This document shows positions 25,273-33,115 of a stretch of DNA of 64,000 nucleotides, piece by piece. Under the pieces are notes generated by a model that searched no databases, was not told the origin of the DNA, and saw only the letters and a list, made by a program, of their open reading frames with translations. The position numbers and the translations under genes were made by a program. This DNA is from Chryseobacterium gotjawalense (GTDB lineage: Bacteria > Bacteroidota > Bacteroidia > Flavobacteriales > Weeksellaceae). The first letter of the stretch is position 1, and each line of letters starts with the position of its first letter. The stretch is from NCBI RefSeq assembly GCF_030012525.1, contig NZ_CP124855.1, forward strand, positions 1,612,001 to 1,676,000, read 5' to 3'.

Positions 25273-25395
25273 TTATTTTTAAACAAAATCGCTGGAAAAG
25301 AGATCGCTCTACCTACTTTAAAACCTGGTTTTTATCTCGTGAAAGTACTCACTGATAAAGGATCCAATTATGCCACAAAAATTATTAAAGAATAA
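25273..25395 (+). pseudogene. Remnant of a T9SS type A sorting domain
   Basis: In one frame this stretch encodes a typical type IX secretion C-terminal tail: LPTLKPGFYLVKVLTDKG, then ATKIIKE and a stop at 25393-25395. A stop codon (25270-25272) sits directly upstream and no start or body of a cargo protein is present. It is thus the orphaned 3' end of a deleted secreted-protein gene, left between the flavin reductase and terC genes and followed by a strong terminator. Confidence 0.75.
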
Positions 25396-25405
25396 TTCCT
25401 AAAAT

Positions 25406-25444
25406 AAAAATCCTGCTTCAATTTTCGAAGCAGGATTTTTTTTA
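25406..25444. terminator. Strong intrinsic terminator between the T9SS remnant and terC
   Basis: Perfect 14-bp stem from AAAAATCCTGCTTC (25406-25419) / GAAGCAGGATTTTT (25427-25440), 7-nt loop, with T and A runs on both sides; active on either strand. Confidence 0.9.
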
Positions 25445-25500
25445 TTCTATCAGAAGATTCGATCGGTTCATTTTAATTTTCAAAAAATGAAAAACCTGTA

Positions 25501-26328
25501 TTAATCGTTTTCATCTTTTATGCTTAAATCTTTATTCAAATCCGGATTTAATTTCAGCGCTTTCCTGTTTTGATTATTTCTCAGTTTGATGTTTAAAACT
25601 TCTACCAATAAACTGAAAGCTAGACAGGAATAAATAATATTTTTACTCACATGCTGATGAATTCCTTCTGCCACCAACATTACCCCAATTACCACTAAAA
25701 ACGCAAGTGCCAACATTTGCAAACTTGGATATTTATTGATAACCGCAGAAATTGGACCGGCAAAAGCCATCATAATTCCGATGGAGATAACTACGGCAAT
25801 AATCATCAAAACTACATTATCTACCAAACCAATCGCGGTAAGAATGGAGTCAAGGGAAAAAACCATATCGATTAAAATAATCTGAATAATCACCATGGTC
25901 ATCAGGGAAGAACCTGCAGATTTTGGTTTGTTATTTTCATCGTGAACCTGCATTTTTCCATGGATTTCAAAGGTGCTTTTTCCAATCAAGAAAATCCCTC
26001 CGAGCAGCAGGATTAAATCTTTCCAACTTAGTGCTAATGCGATATCAGTTCCCGGTTCCTCTAAAAACGGTAAAGTTAAAACAGGTTCTTTCAAACCGAT
26101 AATCCAGTTGATCATTAATAATAATCCTACCCGGAAAACCATCGCAAATGTCAACCCGATATTTCTGGCAAATTTTTGTCTGGCTTTAGGTAATTTATCA
26201 GAAATGATAGAAATAAAGATAATATTATCAACCCCAAGTATAATTTCTAAAAAAGTAAGGGTTAACAAACTGATCCAGATTTGTGGTTGGGTAAAATCTG
26301 GAAATTCGAGCACCGACAATAACATCAT
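25501..26328 (-). CDS. TerC-family integral membrane protein
   Basis: 275 residues with about seven or eight membrane helices. The family blocks are clear: LTFLEIILGVDNIIFISIISDKLP (about 22-45, with the conserved acidic pair), LLLGGIFLIGKSTFEIHGKM (about 107-126) and IILIDMVFSLDSILTAIGLVD (about 150-170). TerC/Alx proteins export metal ions such as manganese at secretion-associated sites; older annotations tie them to tellurite resistance. No ter cluster is nearby. Single gene with a strong terminator downstream. Confidence 0.92.
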   Translation of the reverse strand: MMLLSVLEFPDFTQPQIWISLLTLTFLEIILGVDNIIFISIISDKLPKARQKFARNIGLTFAMVFRVGLLLMINWIIGLKEPVLTLPFLEEPGTDIALALSWKDLILLLGGIFLIGKSTFEIHGKMQVHDENNKPKSAGSSLMTMVIIQIILIDMVFSLDSILTAIGLVDNVVLMIIAVVISIGIMMAFAGPISAVINKYPSLQMLALAFLVVIGVMLVAEGIHQHVSKNIIYSCLAFSLLVEVLNIKLRNNQNRKALKLNPDLNKDLSIKDEND

Positions 26329-26402
26329 AAATTAAATTTTGGTCGGTAAAAATAGAGAATTTCTGAATTTGTCAAATATTAAGTTTTATTTACATTGAAA
26401 CT

Positions 26403-27245
26403 TTAAAAATGGTTCCTGATAAATTGAATCATTTTTGAGCATGCTTTTTCTAAATCTTCCGGGAGCTTATTTTCTGTCCAGGGTTCTTTGGCTCCGAAGG
26501 TGTGGTTAGCATTTTCCAGCAGAATAAGTTCTGAGGTTTTACACCATTCATTTAATAGAAATGCCTCTTTATCTTTCACAGCCTCATCATTGGTTCCTTT
26601 AATAATAAGGAAAGGTTTTGCTAAATGTTGCGCAGCATATTGAATATCAAATCTTCTTTCATTTTTCTCAAAATCCTCAAAAAACTGAAAATAGTGCGGC
26701 ATTTGCTGATGTGTTCTCTTGTTTTCGGAGTACATCACGCCCTCTCTTTTCCAGTCTTCAAAACGTTCTTTCGTCGGGAACCGGTATTTAAAATTACTTA
26801 CGCCAGCCAAAGAAATAAGTAACTTAATTCGTTCATCTTCAAATGCTTTAATAACGGTAATTCCGCCACCACGACTGTGACCGATGACGCAAATTTTTTC
26901 ATTATCAATTTTCGGATGGTTATAAAAGTGATTCAAAACCTCATCATAGTCCGACATTTCTTTAGAAAAATTATTATGTCCAAAAGCTTCTAAATCCGCA
27001 AAATCTTTGGGTCGATCTATTGTTGTTCCGTTGTGCGAAAAATTAAATTTAACAAAGAAAAATCCGGACTCTGCGAATTTCTTCGCCATCAAATCCCAGG
27101 CGCCCCAATCTTTATAACCTTTGTAACCGTGCGCAAAAATAACGAGCGGTAATTTCTCAGCATCTTCTGGGTAATAGGCGTCGGCTAAAAAATCACGGGT
27201 TTCTGTATTTTTAATGAGGATGTTTTTTTCGATATTCAGTTTCAT
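26403..27245 (-). CDS. Alpha/beta hydrolase
   Basis: 280 residues, no signal peptide. LPLVIFAHGYKGYKDWGAWD (about 33-52) is the oxyanion-hole loop, GHSRGG (about 122-127) the nucleophile elbow, KGTNDEAVKDKEA contains the acid residue (about 218) and ENANHTFGAKEPW the histidine (about 247). It resembles the dienelactone-hydrolase/BAAT-like acyl hydrolases. Substrate unknown. It lies 74 nt upstream of terC on the same strand; co-transcription is possible. Confidence 0.85.
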   Translation of the reverse strand: MKLNIEKNILIKNTETRDFLADAYYPEDAEKLPLVIFAHGYKGYKDWGAWDLMAKKFAESGFFFVKFNFSHNGTTIDRPKDFADLEAFGHNNFSKEMSDYDEVLNHFYNHPKIDNEKICVIGHSRGGGITVIKAFEDERIKLLISLAGVSNFKYRFPTKERFEDWKREGVMYSENKRTHQQMPHYFQFFEDFEKNERRFDIQYAAQHLAKPFLIIKGTNDEAVKDKEAFLLNEWCKTSELILLENANHTFGAKEPWTENKLPEDLEKACSKMIQFIRNHF

Positions 27246-27365
27246 TTGAATTTGTTTTATGTTCTTTAAAATTACGGATTAAAAATAAAAATCCTTTTAC
27301 CTGAATAGGGTGAAAGCACTTCAAATTCAATAACAAAACTAAATTTTGATGTTAATTATAAATAT

Positions 27366-29594
27366 TTAATAGATCTGAACCATTTGGTTGGTGGAATTAC
27401 GGGAGACTTTTTCTATAATATCCACGAAATTGGTTTCATTGGGACGCGGCATATTTGCATTGAAAATTTTACCGTCAGAATCCAACATCATAAATCTAGG
27501 AATACCTTCTACACCAAGCTGTTGTAAAGCTTTTGCATCAGAAAGCCACCATTGTTTCACATTAGACCGTGTGTTCTTCAAGTCCAGTTTCCATTTATTT
27601 TGGTCCTGGTCTAAACTTACGGCCAGAAAAACTAGGTTATTATTATATTTATTTTTTTTGGCTTGATAGGCAAAAACGGGAGAAGTTTCTTTACAGGGTG
27701 CACACCAGGTTGCCCAGAAATCAATGACGACAAATTTTCCTTTGAATTGAGACATATTAACTTTCTTTCCGTCGGTGTCTTCGAACGCCAAAGCTGGAAA
27801 CGCTTTTCCTTTTTGTTGATTGTTGACAATTTCTAAATTTTTCGCTACAAAATTTTTAAACTTGAGATTTTTAATACCACCAATATTTTCCTGAAATATT
27901 AAATTCCTCTTAACTTCATCATTCTCCATCTTTATCATTTTAATGATCTGGGTACTTAAAAGTTGATCTTTCGCAATACCTGAAACCATTGCTGCTAATT
28001 TAACAAATACGATACTGTCCGGATTTACACTTCCTTCTTTTGGCAATAATTGTTTCAATTTCCAGGAATTATAAGTATCGGTCCCATATAGTAAAGGACT
28101 AGGTTTCCGAATAATATTTTCTAATTCGGTGATGAAGGACGGTTCAGGGGCAAACTTTTTATCGGTAAAGGAGGTTATTTTTTGATAATCATAAAAAGCA
28201 GATAGCATTTTTGTCGCTTTTTTCTGTAGTTGGTATTCCTTAAAATCACTTCCAAGATATATATTCTCGGCTGTTCTAAAATCTTTTAAATCCTTTAATT
28301 CATTCTTCCATTGTTCCTGCGCTTCCTTATAAAACAATGATGGATTATCGCTATACAATTTATCCGCTACAATATAATCGTAAAAAGAAGAATTATACTT
28401 TTCGTTTTTGCTGAATAGATCTTCGGCTTTTCTCGTGCCCTTCACTACAACAACTGATTGTTTATCATCCATTTTTATATCGAAGTGTAAATTGTCGCCT
28501 TTAGAAAATACGAAGGGATAAGATTTACCTTCATAGCTGATAGCATATTGAGCGAAGGGAATTTCTTCTTTAGTATTCCAGGTAAACTCACCGTTTATCA
28601 CTGGGATCTGAACAATTTTATCGCCGAATTCTTGAGAAGTTATGGTAACACTTTTAATCGGTTTTGGAGATTGGATTGAACCACTGATCATAGAATGATC
28701 TTTAAATTTTTGTGGATGAATAGGCTTTGTTATGAAAAAATACATACTCACAAAGACGATTATTCCGATTACTGTAGAAACTTTCGCTTTGCTGCTATTC
28801 AGAAAAGCATTTTTAAATCCTCTTCGACTGTACCAAAAATATCCGATAATGAAAAACAATAATGTCCAAAATAAACTCAGATATTCCGTATAGTTAAAAA
28901 AATGATTAAGCTGAAAAGAATCTTTAAATTTTAAACCCGTTTGTACAGCATTGTAAGGAATAAAATCATACGTTTCCTGTCGAACAAATGCCACAATATT
29001 GATAACAAATCCCAAAAATCCAATAGCAAAAGGCCAGATAAAACCAGTTATGATAGTCGAAAGCATTAACTGGAAAGAAATGACACAAAGACTTAAAAGG
29101 AAAACTCTCGAAAATGTCTGAAACTGCCAATAAAAATCTACGCCCATCTGCAGCTCTTTCTGCGGGAAAATAAATAGGGTAAGATTTGAAAATAATGTGG
29201 ATGATAAAAAATAAACCACAAACATGATAGAACTTAATAGCGTGAGGACTAAAAATTTAGCGCTATAGATATTTAATTTTGAAACTGGCTGTGTTTCCAG
29301 GAAGGTCCAGCCGTTATTTTTATGATCGCTCTGGGTAATTCTGGTTGCCGCAATAATGATAAATAACAGCATAAAGAAACCGCCAAATTGCCCAATGGAT
29401 TCCTTAATGTCCTTGGTGACGACCTTAGTTAACAAACCATCGTAAAGGCGTGAATTTTCACTAAAAACACCAATAGTGAAAAATAATGCAGGAAGAAACA
29501 GCGCAAAAACAATTGCAATTGTGACTAATCCTAAACCCTTGGTTTTAAGTAATTCTGCTTTGAAAGCCATTGCTAAAGTAGATCTTTTCTTCAT
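27366..29594 (-). CDS. ABC-2-type permease fused to a TlpA-like thioredoxin domain
   Basis: A 742-residue fusion. Residues 1-295 are an ABC exporter permease with about seven membrane helices (near 22-45, 66-87, 112-133, 165-186, 187-206, 237-258 and 273-292). Residues about 305-405 form a beta-rich domain like the N-terminal domain of Bacteroidetes TlpA proteins. About 410-600 is helical. About 605-735 is a thioredoxin fold with DFWATWCAPCKE (Cys631, Cys634) and the cis-Pro loop GVEGIPRFMML. Seven helices put the thioredoxin outside the cytoplasm, where TlpA enzymes work. The ATPase gene ends 4 nt upstream, so they form one transporter. Substrate unknown. Confidence 0.9.
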   Translation of the reverse strand: MKKRSTLAMAFKAELLKTKGLGLVTIAIVFALFLPALFFTIGVFSENSRLYDGLLTKVVTKDIKESIGQFGGFFMLLFIIIAATRITQSDHKNNGWTFLETQPVSKLNIYSAKFLVLTLLSSIMFVVYFLSSTLFSNLTLFIFPQKELQMGVDFYWQFQTFSRVFLLSLCVISFQLMLSTIITGFIWPFAIGFLGFVINIVAFVRQETYDFIPYNAVQTGLKFKDSFQLNHFFNYTEYLSLFWTLLFFIIGYFWYSRRGFKNAFLNSSKAKVSTVIGIIVFVSMYFFITKPIHPQKFKDHSMISGSIQSPKPIKSVTITSQEFGDKIVQIPVINGEFTWNTKEEIPFAQYAISYEGKSYPFVFSKGDNLHFDIKMDDKQSVVVVKGTRKAEDLFSKNEKYNSSFYDYIVADKLYSDNPSLFYKEAQEQWKNELKDLKDFRTAENIYLGSDFKEYQLQKKATKMLSAFYDYQKITSFTDKKFAPEPSFITELENIIRKPSPLLYGTDTYNSWKLKQLLPKEGSVNPDSIVFVKLAAMVSGIAKDQLLSTQIIKMIKMENDEVKRNLIFQENIGGIKNLKFKNFVAKNLEIVNNQQKGKAFPALAFEDTDGKKVNMSQFKGKFVVIDFWATWCAPCKETSPVFAYQAKKNKYNNNLVFLAVSLDQDQNKWKLDLKNTRSNVKQWWLSDAKALQQLGVEGIPRFMMLDSDGKIFNANMPRPNETNFVDIIEKVSRNSTNQMVQIY

Positions 29595-29598
29595 CTTT

Positions 29599-30507
29599 CT
29601 AATTTTGTTTTGAAATTTCCATGAACCATTCTTCTAAACCTCCTGCAGGAGAGATTTGATGAATCTCTGCGCCATGATCTACTAAAATTTTATTGATCTC
29701 AGAGATCTGCTTGGGTGAATTGGTTACGATTTCACAATCCGTCTCATTTTTAAATTCTACCTGATAATTTTCTGCTAAAAGCGCTTCAAAGTTTTTGGCA
29801 TTTTTCAAGCTGAATTTTGTCTTCTGAAATCGGTAGAGTTCATTAAGATCCTCTTTACTGCCTTGAAATTTTATCTCACCATTTGAAATGATACCAATGT
29901 GTGTTACCATTTTTTCGATTTCTAAAAGCAAGTGACTTGAAATAAAAACTGTGACGCCATATTCCTGATTTAATTTAATCAGTAGTTCCCGAACTTCCTT
30001 CATTCCATTCGGATCCAATCCATTTACGGGCTCATCTAAAACCAGCAGTTCAGGATCGCTGATTAAAGCCAAACCAATTGCTAATCGTTGTTTCATGCCC
30101 AGAGAATATTTTCTCATTTTTATATTTCCCGCCTCTGTTAGTCCGACCAGCTCTAAAATTTCATCTATTCTACTAATGTTCAAGTTCCTCAAAATACATA
30201 CGATCTTTAAATTATCATAGCCGGAAAGATGATCGTAAAAAGCGGGATAATCGATGAGTGAACCAATTTTATTAAAACCTTCCGGATACAAATTTGAAAC
30301 TAACGTATCAAATACTTTTACAGAATTTGCATCATCATTAAAAAGTCCCATTATCAATCGCATCGTTGTGGATTTTCCAGCACCGTTGGAACCCAGAAAA
30401 CCATAGATCGATCCTTTCGGTACCATTAAATTGACATCTTTTAATATCGGTTTATTTTTATCGAAGCCAAAATTCAAATTTCTAATTTCAATTATATTGT
30501 TGATCAT
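29599..30507 (-). CDS. ABC exporter ATP-binding protein (BcrA-like)
   Basis: 302 residues. Walker A GSNGAGKST (about 39-47), a degenerate signature YSLGMKQR (about 134-141), Walker B LLVLDEPVNGLDP (about 155-167) and switch-region SSHLLLE. The C-terminal 80 residues follow the DrrA/BcrA pattern, ending SPAGGLEEWFMEI. It powers the exporter whose permease gene starts 4 nt downstream. The class handles antimicrobial peptides, lipids or gliding-related cargo; nothing here selects among these. Confidence 0.92.
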   Translation of the reverse strand: MINNIIEIRNLNFGFDKNKPILKDVNLMVPKGSIYGFLGSNGAGKSTTMRLIMGLFNDDANSVKVFDTLVSNLYPEGFNKIGSLIDYPAFYDHLSGYDNLKIVCILRNLNISRIDEILELVGLTEAGNIKMRKYSLGMKQRLAIGLALISDPELLVLDEPVNGLDPNGMKEVRELLIKLNQEYGVTVFISSHLLLEIEKMVTHIGIISNGEIKFQGSKEDLNELYRFQKTKFSLKNAKNFEALLAENYQVEFKNETDCEIVTNSPKQISEINKILVDHGAEIHQISPAGGLEEWFMEISKQN

Positions 30508-30680
30508 TTCTAATTTATTAAAATGTTTCAGAATTAATAACCAAGTAAGACTTAACCTTTACTTCATTATATAATTGGTAATTAAATTCCTCAAAATGTT
30601 ACATAATATAAAAAATAAGGACTCCACATTGCTATAACACTGACGTTTTAGCAAAAATCATGAAGATATTATTTTTAATT

Positions 30681-30720
30681 AAAAAACCCTTTCATCCTTT
30701 TAAAGGCTGAAAGGGTTCAA
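30681..30720 (-). terminator. Intrinsic terminator of the first M13 peptidase gene
   Basis: Perfect 10-bp stem AACCCTTTCA (30685-30694) / TGAAAGGGTT (30708-30717), followed on the minus strand by a T run. Confidence 0.85.
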
Positions 30721-30740
30721 AATGTGTCTGGTATCCTATT

Positions 30741-32828
30741 TTACCAGATCTTTATTCTGTCATTTGGTGCTTTATACAATTCATCAGCCGGTGTGATGTC
30801 GAACGCTTTGTAGAATGAATCCTGATTCACCAAAGGCGCAAACGCACGGAAATAACCTGGCGAGTGCGGATCGGTTTTCACCTGATTCACCATATATTGC
30901 TCTGTAGACTTTGTTCTCCAAACCGTTGCCCAACTCATAAAGAATCTTTGATCCTGTGTAAATCCACTGATTAATCCCGGATTTCCATGATCTTTCAAAT
31001 ACATTTGAAGCGCCGTATAAGCAACTGCTACTCCACCCAGATCACCGATATTTTCGCCGCTGGTAAATTTACCGTTAACGAAACTTCCTTTCACCGGTTC
31101 GTATTTATCGTATTGCGCAGCAAGTTGTCCCACTTTTGCATCGAAGTTTTTACGGTCAGCATCTGTCCACCAATTATTCAAATTTCCATCACCGTCAAAT
31201 CTTGAACCGGAATCATCGAAACCGTGACCAATCTCGTGACCGATTACCGCCCCAATTCCACCGAAGTTAACCGCAGGATCTGCTTTGAAGTTAAAGAAAG
31301 GAGGCTGAAGAATAGCTGCTGGAAACACGATTTCGTTGTTAGAACCACTGTAATAAGCGTTCACGGTTTGCGGCGACATTCCCCATTCGGTTTTGTCAAC
31401 TGGCTTTCCAACTTTAGCTAAATTCTTTGCATAAGACCATTCGGTGATATTCTGTAAGTTTTTATAATACGTTCCACCTTCGGCCGGTCCGGTCAATTGC
31501 AGTTTAGAATAATCTTTCCAGGTATCGGGATAAGCGATTTTCACAGAGAATTTTGATAATTTTTCCTGTGCTTTAACTTTCGTTTCGGGCGACATCCAAT
31601 CATTTTCTGCAATATGCTGCTGGAATGATTTTTTCAAATAACCGATATAGGTTTCCATCTGCTGTTTCGCTTCAGCCGGGAAGTATTGGTCCACATACAA
31701 TTTACCAAAAGCTTCGCCCAAGACTCCATTAATAACGCCTAAACCTCTTTTGTTCATGGCTCTTTGCTCTTGCTGGCCCTGGAGATATTTAGAAAAGAAA
31801 TTAAAATTCAAATCATCCAATTGCTTGTCAAGATTACCTGCGTTACCAGCAATCAATCTGGCTTTCATATATTCTTTGATCAGCGGAAGGTTTTTATCGG
31901 TCATCCAGCTATCCATATCCTGGTAATATTTCAACTCGCTTACGATTACTTTGTCAGTTTTCACCCCGGCATCGGACAGGTATTTTGGCAAGTTAACATT
32001 CTTAACCAATTTTGAAAGCTCAGGCAATGTTTTCGGATTGTACCGAAGATTCGCATCGCGGTTCTGCTCGTTGGTCAAAAGATCTTTCGCCAGTTTCTTT
32101 TCGAAATTCACAACGTTCTGTGCCGTTTGATCTGCGTTTTTCTGACCAATAATGGTAAACAACTGCGCAAGGTAATTTTTATATTCCGCCAACGTTTTGC
32201 TATTCGCTTCGTTGTCTTTTTGATAATAGTCACGGCCTAAACCTAATGATGCGCCACCAAAGTAAACAGCATTCATCACGGAGTTTTTCATATCCGGACT
32301 TACCCGCCAGGCGTAGAAAGGATTATCTCCGGTTTTGGTTGCTTCTGTTAAATAGCTTTGTAACTGTGCAACAGTTTTGATTTGATCAATCTTTTGCAAA
32401 TCACCTTTAACAGGATTAATTCCGTCAGCATTTCGCTTGTTCCAGTCCATAAATGTTCCGTACAGATTTTGGATTTTCTGACCTTCGGAACCCGCTGCAA
32501 ATTTGTCGGCTAATATTTTATCTAAAATTCCTAAAGAAGCATTGTCAACATCTTCTCTCAAAGCGTTGAAACTTCCCCAGCTTGTTTTATCAGAAGGGAT
32601 TTCGGCAGTTTTCATCCAGTTCCCATTGACATAATTAAAGAAATTATCCTGCGGACGAACCGAGGTGTCCATATAGGCAAGATTGATTCCCTCATCTTTG
32701 GTCGGTGCGGGCTTTTCAGCAGTAGTTACTGTCGTTTCTGTTTCTGTAGTTGCAACTTTCGCAGTTGTACATGAATTTAGTAAAACAACTCCCGTAAAAG
32801 CGAGCGCAGCGATGGTAATTCTTTTCAT
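30741..32828 (-). CDS. M13-family (neprilysin-like) metallopeptidase lipoprotein, copy 1
   Basis: 695 residues. Lipoprotein signal with lipobox LLNSC (Cys20), a Thr-rich linker (about 21-45), the M13 N-terminal domain starting DTSVRPQDNFFNYVNGNWM, and the catalytic domain. Zinc site HEIGH begins at His531; the third ligand Glu lies in GENIGDLGG (about 592). The C-terminus ends with the family-type YKAPNDRIKIW. It cuts oligopeptides outside the cytoplasm. A tandem paralogue lies 287 bp upstream. It has its own good promoter (32860-32888 region). Confidence 0.95.
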   Translation of the reverse strand: MKRITIAALAFTGVVLLNSCTTAKVATTETETTVTTAEKPAPTKDEGINLAYMDTSVRPQDNFFNYVNGNWMKTAEIPSDKTSWGSFNALREDVDNASLGILDKILADKFAAGSEGQKIQNLYGTFMDWNKRNADGINPVKGDLQKIDQIKTVAQLQSYLTEATKTGDNPFYAWRVSPDMKNSVMNAVYFGGASLGLGRDYYQKDNEANSKTLAEYKNYLAQLFTIIGQKNADQTAQNVVNFEKKLAKDLLTNEQNRDANLRYNPKTLPELSKLVKNVNLPKYLSDAGVKTDKVIVSELKYYQDMDSWMTDKNLPLIKEYMKARLIAGNAGNLDKQLDDLNFNFFSKYLQGQQEQRAMNKRGLGVINGVLGEAFGKLYVDQYFPAEAKQQMETYIGYLKKSFQQHIAENDWMSPETKVKAQEKLSKFSVKIAYPDTWKDYSKLQLTGPAEGGTYYKNLQNITEWSYAKNLAKVGKPVDKTEWGMSPQTVNAYYSGSNNEIVFPAAILQPPFFNFKADPAVNFGGIGAVIGHEIGHGFDDSGSRFDGDGNLNNWWTDADRKNFDAKVGQLAAQYDKYEPVKGSFVNGKFTSGENIGDLGGVAVAYTALQMYLKDHGNPGLISGFTQDQRFFMSWATVWRTKSTEQYMVNQVKTDPHSPGYFRAFAPLVNQDSFYKAFDITPADELYKAPNDRIKIW

Positions 32829-32859
32829 AAGACTTTATTGATTATTATTAAGATTATTT

Positions 32860-32888
32860 CAAAGATAATGATTATTTATTGTTTACAA
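32860..32888 (-). promoter_or_regulatory. Promoter of M13 peptidase copy 1
   Basis: On the minus strand, TTG (complement of 32886-32888) is followed after 18 nt by TATCTTTG (complement of 32860-32867), a perfect -7 box, 31 nt before the start codon. Confidence 0.65.
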
Positions 32889-32920
32889 GTGCTATAATCA
32901 CTCAATTTGTTATTGTGCAA

Positions 32921-32995
32921 GAGATTGAAGCGGCATCGTTTTTTGCTGCTGGTTAGTCCTTGGCAAAAAAGATACAGCGGAAAGCCCAACCCGAG
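32921..32995. ncRNA. Candidate structured intergenic element, copy A
   Basis: Order of blocks: ATTGAA (32924-32929), 9 nt, stem TTTTTTGC (32939-32946), loop, GCAAAAAA (32963-32970), then CGGAAAGCCC (32978-32987). Copy B at 53.7 kb has the same order and the same 9-nt first spacing. I recall similar GATTGAAGCGGC...GCGGAAAGC sequences between genes of many Flavobacteriia. Whether it is an RNA, a repeat or an old terminator is unknown; strand undetermined. Confidence 0.45.
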
Positions 32996-33059
32996 CGCCT
33001 GGAAGCATTAACAGTGCTTCGACCGGTATTAGCGCTGGACTGGCAAGGGTTACGCTCTA

Positions 33060-33095
33060 AAAAAAAATCACTCCAAATAATTGAAGTGATTTTTC
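33060..33095 (-). terminator. Intrinsic terminator of the second M13 peptidase gene
   Basis: Near-perfect hairpin of AAAAATCACTCCAA and TTGAAGTGATTTTT around a 4-nt loop (one mismatch), with a T run on the minus strand. Confidence 0.8.
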
Positions 33096-33115
33096 GAAAG
33101 TAATTTCCTAATGTA

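Noticed and set aside
25232-25395. A live small gene with a T9SS tail
   Set aside because: An in-frame stop at 25270 and no start codon leave only a tail fragment.
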